From positions 1-64,000 of the forward strand of contig NZ_LZSX01000080.1 in the NCBI RefSeq assembly GCF_001665835.1: a stretch of 64,000 nt of DNA. Direction: 5' to 3'. Numbering within the stretch: position 1 is the first letter of the stretch; every line of letters starts with the position of its first letter. This DNA comes from Mycobacterium colombiense (GTDB taxonomy: Bacteria; Actinomycetota; Actinomycetes; Mycobacteriales; Mycobacteriaceae). A model generated the notes under the pieces. That model made no database searches and was not told the DNA's origin. It saw only the letters and a list, made by a program, of their open reading frames with translations. The position numbers and the translations under genes are program-made. Shown piece after piece: positions 49,786 through 58,587 of the stretch.

Positions 49786-50727
49786 ATGCGATCGGCCGGC
49801 ACGAAATACGGCGTCGTGGGTCTTATCGTCCTCATCCTCGCGGCATACGTGGTGGCGGTCGCGATGTACGCGCAAAGCGGTACCGGCCGGCGTCTGGATG
49901 CGGCCGCTCCGCCTGTCGACGGCGACAAGCCGTCGGCGACGATCAACGTCGAAGACATTCAGTCCAATTACAGCGTGCTCGCCGTCAATCTGGCGTTCAA
50001 TCCCGGATCGGCGTTGCTGGACCCGATAACCCACCATCTCAAGGACGATCTCAGCCTGCGCGTGCGATCCGCGGCGATGCCCGCCCGGCACACGTGGACC
50101 AAGGGCATGCTCCCCGGCCTGATGGCGGTCCCGCTGACCATCGCCGGCGAGATCGAGCGCTGGCCGTTCGATCATTATCGCTCGGGGCCGATCGAGGTCG
50201 AGATCTTCTACGGGCCCGACACCGACCGGGCACCCGACCATGTGCCGGTCACCTTCGTGGATCATCTGTCGGGGTGGCGGTTATCCGCGACCAGATCCCA
50301 GGCGGACGGTCCTTACCGACTGAACGTGGGGCGCTCGCTCAGCACCGCGGCGTTCGCGATCGTCATCCTCGGCGTGCTCATCACGATCGCCAGTCTGGCT
50401 GTGGTGGTGGCGATTCAGACGGCGCGCGACCGGCGGCCGTTTCAGCCGCCGATGACCACTTGGTACGCGGCCATGCTGTTCGCGGTGGTGCCACTGCGAA
50501 ACGCGCTACCCGGTTCGCCGCCATTCGGCAGCTGGGTCGATATCACCGTCGTCATCTGGGTGCTGGTCGCGCTGGCGGTCTCGATGATTCTCTACATCAG
50601 CTCCTGGTGGCGGCATTTGAAACCGGTGGCCGCCCCCGCGCCGGCGGAACCCGCCCCCGCGCCGGAACCCACCCCCGCGCCGGAACCCGCCCCCGCGCCG
50701 GAGCCCGCCCCCGCACCGGCGAAGTAG
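49786..50727 (+). CDS. DUF4436 membrane protein, Rv3435c-like
   Basis: 313 residues. An N-terminal membrane helix (VVGLIVLILAAYVVAVAMY), an exported domain of about 150 residues and three C-terminal helices (AIVILGVLITIASLAVVVA; WYAAMLFAVVPL; VIWVLVALAVSMILYI) are seen. A cytoplasmic tail of repeated EPAPAP units ends the protein. A GGGAGGAAGT ribosome site precedes the ATG. Function unknown; the gene follows glmS and precedes Rv3434c- and nnr-like genes in the M. tuberculosis order, where the tail seems to be shorter (284 residues as I recall). Confidence 0.85.
   Translation: MRSAGTKYGVVGLIVLILAAYVVAVAMYAQSGTGRRLDAAAPPVDGDKPSATINVEDIQSNYSVLAVNLAFNPGSALLDPITHHLKDDLSLRVRSAAMPARHTWTKGMLPGLMAVPLTIAGEIERWPFDHYRSGPIEVEIFYGPDTDRAPDHVPVTFVDHLSGWRLSATRSQADGPYRLNVGRSLSTAAFAIVILGVLITIASLAVVVAIQTARDRRPFQPPMTTWYAAMLFAVVPLRNALPGSPPFGSWVDITVVIWVLVALAVSMILYISSWWRHLKPVAAPAPAEPAPAPEPTPAPEPAPAPEPAPAPAK
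50631..50720 (+). repeat. 18-base tandem repeat encoding EPAPAP units
   Basis: Units of the form cccgcccccgcgccggaa are repeated about five times with single-base changes and code for the C-terminal EPAPAP tail of the DUF4436 protein. Copy number is likely to vary between strains. Confidence 0.8.
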
Positions 50728-50796
50728 CCGATCGCCCGCGGCGTGTTTGCCGCCGAAGTTGTCCGGCGCCCCGCCCCGCGTGCGAAGGTTGATGTC

Positions 50797-51513
50797 GTGG
50801 CGGGTCCATCGGTTCGGAGTCGAGTGCGCAGCATGACGCTGGTCGTCTGGCATTTCGTCATCAGCGCCCCGCTGACCTACGGCTGGCTGTTGGTGCTGAT
50901 GATCACGACGTTCATCCAGACCCATCTCACCGGCCGGGAGTTGCACTCGGTACTGCTGCACCGCTCCACCAACATTCACGAGTTGGGCAGGGACCCGCTC
51001 CACGTCCTGTTCTCCAGCCTGCTGTGGATCGACGGCAGGAATTTCGAGCCGTACCTTCTGCTGTTCACCCTGTTTCTCGCGCCGGCCGAACACTGGCTCG
51101 GCCAGCTGCGCTGGCTCAGTGTGGGATTGAGCTCACACATCCTCGCCACCTACATCAGCGAAGGCATCCTCTACTTCGCGATCGAGGAACACGACGCCTC
51201 GCAACGGCTGGTGCACGCCCGCGACATCGGGGTCAGCTATTTCCTCGTCGGCGTGATGGCCGTGCTGAGCTACCACATCGCCCGGCCGTGGCGCTGGGGA
51301 TATCTCGGGGTGTTGTTCATCATCTTCGGTTTCCCGTTGATCACGATGGGCAGCGAATTGAACTTCACCGCGATCGGGCACTTCACCTCGATCCTGATCG
51401 GTTTGTGCTTCTACCCGATGACTCGCACGCGTTCCAATCGCAGCAGCCCGTTGAGTCCCGCGCGACTCAAGGTCATGGCGCGCCGCAACGTGCCGCCGGA
51501 GACCCCGACCTGA
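50797..51513 (+). CDS. Rhomboid-like membrane protein, Rv3434c-like
   Basis: 238 residues from GTG 50797, with GAAGG eight bases upstream; GTG 50743 is an earlier option without homology support. It has about five or six membrane helices, with HELGRDPLHVLFSSLLWID, FLAPAEHWLGQLRW and GVSYFLVGVMAVLSY as conserved-looking parts, the last resembling the rhomboid-like layout of this family without the protease GxSG Ser (here GVSYF). Function unknown. It sits 69 bases after the DUF4436 gene and before nnr. Confidence 0.8.
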   Translation: MAGPSVRSRVRSMTLVVWHFVISAPLTYGWLLVLMITTFIQTHLTGRELHSVLLHRSTNIHELGRDPLHVLFSSLLWIDGRNFEPYLLLFTLFLAPAEHWLGQLRWLSVGLSSHILATYISEGILYFAIEEHDASQRLVHARDIGVSYFLVGVMAVLSYHIARPWRWGYLGVLFIIFGFPLITMGSELNFTAIGHFTSILIGLCFYPMTRTRSNRSSPLSPARLKVMARRNVPPETPT

Positions 51514-51640
51514 TGCCGGCGCTCGGCCGGTACCGAAAGTCCATGGGCGCCAAGTCACTCCGAAGCGGTGCCGGTCGCCGTGGACGCCGGCGATCCGAGC
51601 GGGGCTGTCCGCCGCGACGCTGCCACGTAACCTGACTCTG

Positions 51641-53062
51641 ATGCGGCATTACTACTCCGTAGACGCGATCCGCCAGGCCGAGGCGCCGCTGCTGGCCAGC
51701 CTGCCCGACGGTGCGCTGATGCGGCGCGCGGCCTACGGGCTGGCCACCGAGATCATCGGCGTGTTAGCCGCCCGCACCGGCGGGGTGGCCGGGCGACGTG
51801 TGTGCGCGGTCGTCGGCTCCGGGGACAACGGCGGTGACGCGCTGTGGGCGGCCACCTTCCTGCGCCGTCGCGGCGCGGCCGCCGATGCGATCCTGCTCAA
51901 CCCGGAGCGCACCCACCGCAAGGGGCTGGCGGCGTTTCGGCAGGCCGGCGGTCGCGTCGTCGAAAGTGTTTCGCCGACAACCGATCTCGTCATCGACGGG
52001 GTTGTTGGCATCTCCGGCTCCGGGGCGCTGCGGCCCGCGGCGGCCGAGGTGTTCGCCGCTGTCGACGACGCGGGAATCCCGGTGATCGCCGTCGACATCC
52101 CCAGCGGCATCGACGCGGCGACCGGCACGACCACCGGCCCCGCGGTGCACGCCGTGCTGACCGTCACCTTCGGCGGGCTCAAACCCGTGCACGCGCTCGG
52201 CGAGTGCGGGCGGGTGAAGCTGATCGACATCGGGCTCGATCTGCCCGACACCGACATGCTGGGGTTCGAGGCCGCCGACGTGGCCGCCCGCTGGCCGGTG
52301 CCCGGGCCGCACGACGACAAGTACACCCAGGGCGTCACCGGCGTGATGGCCGGCTCGTCGACGTATCCGGGCGCCGCCGTGCTGTGCACCGGCGCCGCCG
52401 TCGCGGCGACCTCCGGCATGGTCCGCTACGCCGGCAGCGCGCACCGCGAGGTGCTCGCGGTCTGGCCCGAGGTGATCGCCTCGCCCACCCCCGCGTCGGC
52501 CGGACGCGTGCAGTCCTGGGTCGTCGGGCCGGGATTGGGCACCGACGACGTCGGGGCCGCGGCGCTGTGGTTTGCGCTGGAAACCGACCTGCCGGTGATC
52601 GTGGACGCCGACGGGCTGACCATCCTGGCGGCTCATCCCGAACTGGTGGCCAGCCGCACCGCGCCGACGGTGCTGACTCCGCACGCCGGTGAATTCGCCC
52701 GGCTGGCGGGTAACCCGCCCGGTGATGACCGGGTGGGTGCGTGCCGCAAGCTGGCGGACGCGTTCGGTGCCACGGTGCTGCTCAAGGGCAACGTCACGGT
52801 CATCGCCGACCCGGGCGGCCCGGTCTATCTCAATCCGGCGGGGCAGTCGTGGGCTTCCACCGCCGGTTCCGGTGACGTGTTGTCCGGCATGATCGGCGCG
52901 CTGCTGGCGTCGGGCCTGCCACCCGCTGAGGCGGCCGCCGCGGCGGCCTTCGTGCACGCGCGCGCGGCGGCACTATCGGCCGCCGACCCAGGACCCGGCG
53001 AGGCGCCCACCTCGTCATCGCGCATGGTGCCGCACATCCGGGCCGCCCTGGCCGCCCTGTAA
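51641..53062 (+). CDS. nnr: Bifunctional NAD(P)H-hydrate epimerase / ADP-dependent dehydratase
   Basis: 473 residues. The N-terminal half (about 1-210) is the epimerase: GSGDNGGDALWAATFLRRRG and VDIPSGIDAATG. The C-terminal half is the ribokinase-like dehydratase: VVGPGLGTDD, VLTPHAGEFARL, and ASTAGSGDVLSGMIGALLASG with the catalytic Asp in GSGD. The enzyme repairs damaged NAD(P)HX. Same length and position as M. tuberculosis Rv3433c. ATG start. Confidence 0.95.
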   Translation: MRHYYSVDAIRQAEAPLLASLPDGALMRRAAYGLATEIIGVLAARTGGVAGRRVCAVVGSGDNGGDALWAATFLRRRGAAADAILLNPERTHRKGLAAFRQAGGRVVESVSPTTDLVIDGVVGISGSGALRPAAAEVFAAVDDAGIPVIAVDIPSGIDAATGTTTGPAVHAVLTVTFGGLKPVHALGECGRVKLIDIGLDLPDTDMLGFEAADVAARWPVPGPHDDKYTQGVTGVMAGSSTYPGAAVLCTGAAVAATSGMVRYAGSAHREVLAVWPEVIASPTPASAGRVQSWVVGPGLGTDDVGAAALWFALETDLPVIVDADGLTILAAHPELVASRTAPTVLTPHAGEFARLAGNPPGDDRVGACRKLADAFGATVLLKGNVTVIADPGGPVYLNPAGQSWASTAGSGDVLSGMIGALLASGLPPAEAAAAAAFVHARAAALSAADPGPGEAPTSSSRMVPHIRAALAAL

Positions 53063-53086
53063 GAGCCTTATAGAGAGGATTTCGTT

Positions 53087-54469
53087 GTGCCACAACACCC
53101 TTCGATGCGGGCGCACTCCATCGCCCCGGCCTACACCGGCCGCCTGTTCACCGCGCCGATACCCGCTTTGCGGCTGCCCGAGGAGTCGATGGATCCGGAG
53201 GCCGCCTACCGCTTCATCCACGACGAGCTGATGCTCGACGGCAGTTCGCGGCTGAACCTGGCCACCTTCGTCACCACCTGGATGGATCCCGAGGCCGGGC
53301 GGTTGATGGCCGAGACGTTCGACAAGAACATGATCGACAAGGACGAGTACCCGGCGACGGCGGCCATCGAGCAGCGCTGCGTGTGCATGGTGGCCGACCT
53401 GTTCCACGCCGACGGCCTGCGCGACGACGACCCGTCCAGCGCGTGCGGGGTGTCCACCATCGGATCCAGCGAGGCGGTGATGCTGGGCGGCCTGGCGATG
53501 AAATGGCGGTGGCGCGAGAAGGTCGGCAAAGACTGGAAGACGCGCACCCCGAACCTGGTGATGGGCTCCAACGTCCAGGTCGTCTGGGAGAAGTTCTGCC
53601 GCTACTTCGACGTCGAGCCGCGCTACCTGCCGATGGAGGAGGGGCGCTACGTCATCACCCCCGAGCAGGTCCTCGACGCCGTCGACGAGGACACCATCGG
53701 TGTGGTGGCGATCCTGGGCACCACCTACACCGGTGAGCTCGAACCCATCGCGGAGATCTGCGCGGCGCTGGACAAACTCGCCGCCGGCGGCGGGGTGGAC
53801 GTCCCGGTACACGTCGATGCCGCCAGCGGTGGATTCGTGGTGCCGTTCCTGCACCCCGAGCTGAAGTGGGACTTCCGGCTGCCCCGGGTGGTCTCGATCA
53901 ACGTCAGCGGCCACAAGTACGGGCTGACCTACCCGGGCGTCGGGTTCGTCGTGTGGCGCAGCAAGGAGTACCTGCCCGAGGACCTGGTATTCCACGTGAA
54001 TTACCTCGGCGGCGACATGCCGACCTTCACGCTGAACTTCTCCCGGCCCGGCAACCAAGTGGTCGGCCAGTACTACAACTTCCTGCGGCTGGGCCGCGAG
54101 GGCTACACCCAGGTCATGCAGACGCTGTCGTCGACCGCGCGGTGGCTGGGTGAGCAACTGCGCGTCGGGGACCACTGCGAGCTCATTTCGGACGGTTCGG
54201 CGATCCCCGTCGTCAGCTTCCGGCTCGCCCGGAACTGCGGATACACCGAGTTCGACCTCTCCCACGAGCTGCGCGGCTACGGCTGGCAGGTGCCCGCCTA
54301 CACCATGCCCGACAACGCCACGGACATCTCCGTGCTGCGCGTCGTGGTGCGGGAGGGCCTGTCCGCCGACCTGGCCCGCGCGCTGCACGACGACGCCCGC
54401 AGCGCGCTGGCCTCGTTGGACAAGCTCAAGCCGGGCGGGCATTACAGCGCCGAGCACTTCGCGCACTGA
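53087..54469 (+). CDS. gadB: Glutamate decarboxylase
   Basis: 460 residues, PLP group II decarboxylase. The cofactor lysine is K277 in NVSGHKYGLTYPG; STIGSSEAVMLGG binds the PLP phosphate; HVDAASGGF carries the PLP-pyridine Asp. It converts glutamate to GABA with proton use, giving acid tolerance and a GABA shunt entry. GTG start with AGAGAGGA about 8 bases upstream, 24 bases after nnr, as in M. tuberculosis (Rv3432c). No partner GABA antiporter is adjacent. Confidence 0.95.
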   Translation: MPQHPSMRAHSIAPAYTGRLFTAPIPALRLPEESMDPEAAYRFIHDELMLDGSSRLNLATFVTTWMDPEAGRLMAETFDKNMIDKDEYPATAAIEQRCVCMVADLFHADGLRDDDPSSACGVSTIGSSEAVMLGGLAMKWRWREKVGKDWKTRTPNLVMGSNVQVVWEKFCRYFDVEPRYLPMEEGRYVITPEQVLDAVDEDTIGVVAILGTTYTGELEPIAEICAALDKLAAGGGVDVPVHVDAASGGFVVPFLHPELKWDFRLPRVVSINVSGHKYGLTYPGVGFVVWRSKEYLPEDLVFHVNYLGGDMPTFTLNFSRPGNQVVGQYYNFLRLGREGYTQVMQTLSSTARWLGEQLRVGDHCELISDGSAIPVVSFRLARNCGYTEFDLSHELRGYGWQVPAYTMPDNATDISVLRVVVREGLSADLARALHDDARSALASLDKLKPGGHYSAEHFAH

Positions 54470-54684
54470 GTCCGTTTCGCGGGCTTCGTCACATCGGGTT
54501 CTCGCTGAGAGATGGGCAATTGCCTGTCCACCCGCGCCCGGGGCGCATGTGGCGGCTGTGACCATTGCGGCGGCGCGGCCCCGGCGGTGTGCGGTCCGCC
54601 CGCCGTCGGCGAACGGTGTGTCCGACCGGTTCTGGGACAATGGCTGCTGCGAACTGACAGACAGATGAGTGGAGCGCGACTTCC

Positions 54685-55851
54685 TTGGCCGTTACGCCGA
54701 TATCCCTGACACCGGGCGTCCTCGCCGAGGCCCTGGTCGACCTGGGCGCGATTGAGCACAACGTGCGGCTGCTGTGCGAGCAGGCCGGCGGCGCGCAGGT
54801 GATGGCCGTGGTCAAGGCCGACGGCTATGGCCACGGGGCTCCCCAGACGGCGCGCGCCGCGCTGGCCGCGGGGGCCACCGAGCTGGGCGTAGCCACCGTC
54901 GCCGAGGGCCTGGCGCTGCGCGCGGCCGGAATCGCCGCACCGGTGCTGGCCTGGCTGCACCCGCCCGGCTTCGACTTCGGCCCCGCGCTGCTGGCCGACC
55001 TCCAGATCGCCGTGTCGTCGGAGCGCCAGCTCGACGAGCTGCTGGACGCGGCCCGCCGCACCGGCCGGACCGCGACGGTGACCGTCAAGGTCGACACCGG
55101 GCTGAACCGCAACGGGGTACCGCCGGGGCGGTACCCCGCGATGCTCACCGCGCTGCGCAAGGCCGTCGCCGAGGAGGCCATCGCGCTGCGGGGCCTGATG
55201 TCGCACATGGTGTACGCCGACCAACCCGCCAATCCCGTGAATAACCTTCAGGCCCAACGATTCAGCGACATGCTGGCCCAGGCGCGCGATCATGGTGTGC
55301 GGTTCGCCGTGGCGCACCTGTCGAACTCGTCCGCCACCATGTCCCGCCCCGACCTGGCGTTCGACATGGTGCGCCCCGGCATCGCGATCTACGGGCTGAG
55401 CCCGGTCCCCGAGCTCGGCGGCATGGGTCTGGTCCCGGCGATGACGGTGAAATGCACTGTGGCCCTGGTGAAGTCGATTCGCGCGGGGGAGAGCGTGTCC
55501 TACGGCCACACCTGGACCGCGCAGCATGACACCAACCTCGCGCTGATCCCGGTCGGCTACGCCGACGGCGTCTTCCGGTCGCTGGGCGGCCGGCTGGAGG
55601 TGTTGATCAACGGCAAGCGGCGACCGGGCGTCGGGCGGATCTGCATGGACCAGTTCGTCGTCGACCTCGGCCCGGGCCGCACCGACGTGGCCGAGGGCGA
55701 CGAGGCGATCCTGTTCGGGCCGGGCACCAATGGCGAGCCCACCGCGCAGGACTGGGCCGATCTGCTCGGCACCATCCACTACGAAGTGGTGACCAGCCCC
55801 CGCGGGCGGATCACCAGGACCTACCGCGAGGCGCAATCCGTTGAGTCGTGA
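54685..55851 (+). CDS. alr: Alanine racemase
   Basis: 388 residues from TTG 54685 (AVTPISLTPGVLAEAL). The PLP lysine is K44 in VVKADGYGHGA and the second catalytic residue is the Tyr in VSYGHTW. Provides D-alanine for peptidoglycan, the target of cycloserine. An in-frame stop at 54655 forbids a long upstream start. In M. tuberculosis an upstream Met (MKRFWEN) is annotated; here the matching stretch (RFWDN at about 54628) is in another frame, so the short start is better supported. Its end overlaps the next gene by 11 bases. Confidence 0.94.
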   Translation: MAVTPISLTPGVLAEALVDLGAIEHNVRLLCEQAGGAQVMAVVKADGYGHGAPQTARAALAAGATELGVATVAEGLALRAAGIAAPVLAWLHPPGFDFGPALLADLQIAVSSERQLDELLDAARRTGRTATVTVKVDTGLNRNGVPPGRYPAMLTALRKAVAEEAIALRGLMSHMVYADQPANPVNNLQAQRFSDMLAQARDHGVRFAVAHLSNSSATMSRPDLAFDMVRPGIAIYGLSPVPELGGMGLVPAMTVKCTVALVKSIRAGESVSYGHTWTAQHDTNLALIPVGYADGVFRSLGGRLEVLINGKRRPGVGRICMDQFVVDLGPGRTDVAEGDEAILFGPGTNGEPTAQDWADLLGTIHYEVVTSPRGRITRTYREAQSVES

Positions 55852-56959
55852 GGAATCCCGCAGGCGCCGCAGGGGCAGGGCCTGGCTTGCGGGAGGCGCG
55901 GGGGTGACCGCCGTCGCCACCATCATCGGAGCCTCGGCCCGCCGGTCGATGACCCAGCGCGCCACAGTCGAAGACCCCTACGCCGATGAGGATTTCAATC
56001 GGCTCGAGGACGACGCCAGCGTGATGGTGACCACCCCCGACGGGATACCGCTGGCGGTCCGCGCGGCCGGCCCGGCCGATGCGCCGCTGACCCTGGTGTT
56101 CGTCCACGGATTCTGCCTACAGATGGGCGCCTTTCATTTTCAGCGCACGCGGCTGCCCGATCAGTTGGGCCCCGACGTGCGGATGGTCTTCTACGACCAG
56201 CGCGGGCACGGCAGGTCCGGCGAGGCCGACCCCGAGACCTACACGCTGACCCAGCTCGGTCGGGACCTGCAGACCGTGCTGAACGTGGTGGCCCCGCGCG
56301 GATTGATCCTGCTGGTGGGCCATTCGATGGGCGGCATGACGGTGTTGTCCCATGCCCGCCAGTTCCCCGAGCAGTACGGGCGCCGGATCGTGGGCGCCGC
56401 GCTGATTTCGTCAGCGGCCGAAGGCGTTTCGAGGTCACCGCTGGGTGAGATCCTGAAAAACCCTGCGCTGGAAGCGGTCCGGGTCGCCGCCCGATCCGCG
56501 CCGAAACTGATGCACCGCGGCCGCAACGTGTCCCGCTCGTTGATCGGCCCGGTGCTGCGGGCCGCCTCCTACAGTGACCTGCAGGTCAGCCGCAGCCTGG
56601 ACGCGTTCTCCCAGCGGATGATGAACAGCACCCCGATCCCCACCATGGTGGGCTTCCTCGACGCGCTGGAAAAGCATGACGAAACCGCCGGGCTGTGGAC
56701 GCTGCTGCGCGTCCCGACCCTGATCGCCTGCGGCGACCACGACCTGCTCACCCCGGACGAGTATTCACGAAAGATGGCCGCCAGCCTGCCGCAGTCCGAG
56801 CTGGTCATCGTCGCCGGGGCCAGCCACCTGGCGCTGCTGGACAAGCCCGATGCCATCAACGGCGGACTGGTCCGACTGGTCAAGCGGGCCACCCCGACCA
56901 AGGCCGCGCTGCGGATACGACGGATGCGAGAAAGGCTGCGGCGCCGTGGCCCAGTTTGA
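55841..56959 (+). CDS. Alpha/beta hydrolase with N-terminal membrane anchor
   Basis: 372 residues from TTG 55841, overlapping alr by 11 bases. A basic N terminus and hydrophobic segment (AWLAGGAGVTAVATIIG) suggest a membrane anchor. The hydrolase core has FVHGFCLQMG (oxyanion), DQRGHGRSG, the nucleophile GHSMGG, an Asp in ACGDHDLLTP and a His in AGASHLALLD. The family covers lipases, esterases and peptidases; substrate unknown. The gene is embedded in the alr-tsaE-tsaB-rimI-tsaD operon and overlaps tsaE by 14 bases. M. tuberculosis does not have it between alr and tsaE as I recall. Confidence 0.88.
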   Translation: MSREESRRRRRGRAWLAGGAGVTAVATIIGASARRSMTQRATVEDPYADEDFNRLEDDASVMVTTPDGIPLAVRAAGPADAPLTLVFVHGFCLQMGAFHFQRTRLPDQLGPDVRMVFYDQRGHGRSGEADPETYTLTQLGRDLQTVLNVVAPRGLILLVGHSMGGMTVLSHARQFPEQYGRRIVGAALISSAAEGVSRSPLGEILKNPALEAVRVAARSAPKLMHRGRNVSRSLIGPVLRAASYSDLQVSRSLDAFSQRMMNSTPIPTMVGFLDALEKHDETAGLWTLLRVPTLIACGDHDLLTPDEYSRKMAASLPQSELVIVAGASHLALLDKPDAINGGLVRLVKRATPTKAALRIRRMRERLRRRGPV

Positions 56960-57494
56960 TGGCGGCGACCCGCCGCGCCCGGCTGCGCCGCGCTTGCGAT
57001 CGCCGCAGGCAGGCGGCACCGCGACGCTGGAGCGCGTTGAAGACACCATGGCGCTGGGGTCGCGGCTGGGGCAACACCTGCGGGCGGGCGACGTGGTGGT
57101 GCTCTCCGGCCCGCTCGGTGCCGGAAAGACCGTGCTGGCCAAGGGAATTGCTGCGGCAATGGATGTCGACGGGCCGGTCACCTCACCGTCCTACGTGTTG
57201 GCGCGGGTGCATCCGCCGCGACGCCCCGGCGCCCCGACGATGATTCACGTGGACATGTACCGGCTGCTCGACCACACGGACAACCAGGGCGCCGACCTAC
57301 TCGGTGAACTCGATTCACTGGACTTGGACAGCGATCTCGACGACGCTGTGGTCGTGGTGGAATGGGGCGAGGGCCTGGTCGAGCGGCTCGCCGAGCGTCA
57401 TCTGGACATCCGGCTGGAGCGCGTCACCGGATCCGACGTCCGGATCGCGACGTGGCAATGGGCCGACAACGCCGACACCGAGGGCCATTCATGA
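56946..57494 (+). CDS. tsaE: tRNA t6A synthesis ATPase TsaE
   Basis: 182 residues from GTG 56946, overlapping the hydrolase end. Walker A is LSGPLGAGKTVLAKGI, followed by SPSYVLARVH and a Walker B-like VVVVEWGEGL. TsaE hydrolyses ATP and helps TsaB and TsaD make threonylcarbamoyl-adenosine at position 37 of ANN-decoding tRNAs. A Pro-rich N-terminal stretch before the conserved fold leaves some doubt about the start. The ATGA overlap with tsaB shows coupling. Confidence 0.93.
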   Translation: MAQFDGGDPPRPAAPRLRSPQAGGTATLERVEDTMALGSRLGQHLRAGDVVVLSGPLGAGKTVLAKGIAAAMDVDGPVTSPSYVLARVHPPRRPGAPTMIHVDMYRLLDHTDNQGADLLGELDSLDLDSDLDDAVVVVEWGEGLVERLAERHLDIRLERVTGSDVRIATWQWADNADTEGHS

Positions 57495-58123
57495 GCCGCA
57501 TGAGCATCGTCCTTGCCCTGGACACCTCCACCCCGGCGGTGACGGCCGGCCTGGTGCGCCGTGACGACCTGTGCGTGCTGGCCGAGCGGGTCACCGTCGA
57601 CCGGCGGGCCCACGCCGAACGGCTCACCCCGAATGTCGTTGCGGCCCTTGCCGACGCTGAGCTGACGATGGCCGACCTGGAGGCCGTCGTGGTGGGCTGC
57701 GGCCCGGGTCCGTTCACCGGTCTGCGGGCCGGGATGGCCACCGCCGCCGCCTACGGGCATGCGCTGGGCATCCCGGTGCGCGGCGTGTGCAGCCTGGACG
57801 CCATCGGCGTGCGAACCACCGGGGACGCCCTGGTGGTCACCGACGCCCGCCGCCGCGAGGTCTACTGGGCCCGCTACCGCGACGGTGTGCGCACGCACGG
57901 CCCGGCGGTCAGCGCCCCGGCCGACGTTGACCCGGGTACCGCCGCGGCCGTCGCCGGCTCACCCGAACACGCCGGCCTGTTCGGCCTGCCGGTGTGCGAG
58001 CCCAGCTGCCCGACGCCGGCCGGATTGGTTGCGGCGGTGGCCGATTGGTCCGCCGACCCCGAACCGCTGGTGGCCTTGTATCTGCGTCGGCCCGATGCCA
58101 AACCGTTGGCGGCACGCCCATGA
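57491..58123 (+). CDS. tsaB: tRNA t6A synthesis protein TsaB
   Basis: 210 residues. An ASKHA fold starts with SIVLALDTSTPAVTAGLV, and VVGCGPGPFTGLRAGMATA is the family signature. TsaB lacks a full ATP site and acts as a scaffold for TsaD and TsaE. ATG 57491 overlaps the tsaE stop (ATGA); the stop at 58121-58123 overlaps the rimI start in the same way. Same order as M. tuberculosis Rv3421c. Confidence 0.95.
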   Translation: MSRMSIVLALDTSTPAVTAGLVRRDDLCVLAERVTVDRRAHAERLTPNVVAALADAELTMADLEAVVVGCGPGPFTGLRAGMATAAAYGHALGIPVRGVCSLDAIGVRTTGDALVVTDARRREVYWARYRDGVRTHGPAVSAPADVDPGTAAAVAGSPEHAGLFGLPVCEPSCPTPAGLVAAVADWSADPEPLVALYLRRPDAKPLAARP

Positions 58124-58587
58124 CCGCCCACAGCGAGGCCGTCTCCGTCGGCGGCCTGAACCGGGCCGACGCGCAGCGCTGCGCCGAGCTGGAGGCGCAG
58201 CTCTTCGACGGCGACGACCCCTGGCCCGCGGCGGCTTTCCACCGCGAATTGGCCAGCGCGCACAACCATTACGTGGGCGCACGGGTCGGCGAGACGCTGG
58301 TCGGCTACGCAGGTATCTCGCGGCTGGGCCGCAGACCGCCCTACGAGTACGAGGTGCACACCATCGGCGTGGATCCCGCATACCAGGGCCGGGGCATCGG
58401 CCGTCGGCTGCTCGACGAGCTGCTGACCTTCGCCGACGGCGGTGCGGTGTACCTGGAGGTCCGCACCGACAACGAGGCGGCCATCGGGCTGTATACCAGC
58501 GTCGGCTTCGAGCAGGTCGGCCTGCGCCGCCGCTATTACCGGGTCAGCGGTGCCGACGCGTACACGATGCGGCGGGAGGCCCTGTGA
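58120..58587 (+). CDS. rimI: Ribosomal-protein-alanine N-acetyltransferase RimI-like
   Basis: 155 residues, GNAT fold. The acetyl-CoA site is IGVDPAYQGRGIGRRLLDEL, followed by NEAAIGLYTSVGFEQVGLRRRYY. RimI acetylates N termini; in M. tuberculosis it has a wide range of protein targets. ATG overlaps the tsaB stop, and the stop overlaps the tsaD start (GTGA), as in the M. tuberculosis operon. No fusion with tsaD is present. Confidence 0.94.
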   Translation: MTAHSEAVSVGGLNRADAQRCAELEAQLFDGDDPWPAAAFHRELASAHNHYVGARVGETLVGYAGISRLGRRPPYEYEVHTIGVDPAYQGRGIGRRLLDELLTFADGGAVYLEVRTDNEAAIGLYTSVGFEQVGLRRRYYRVSGADAYTMRREAL

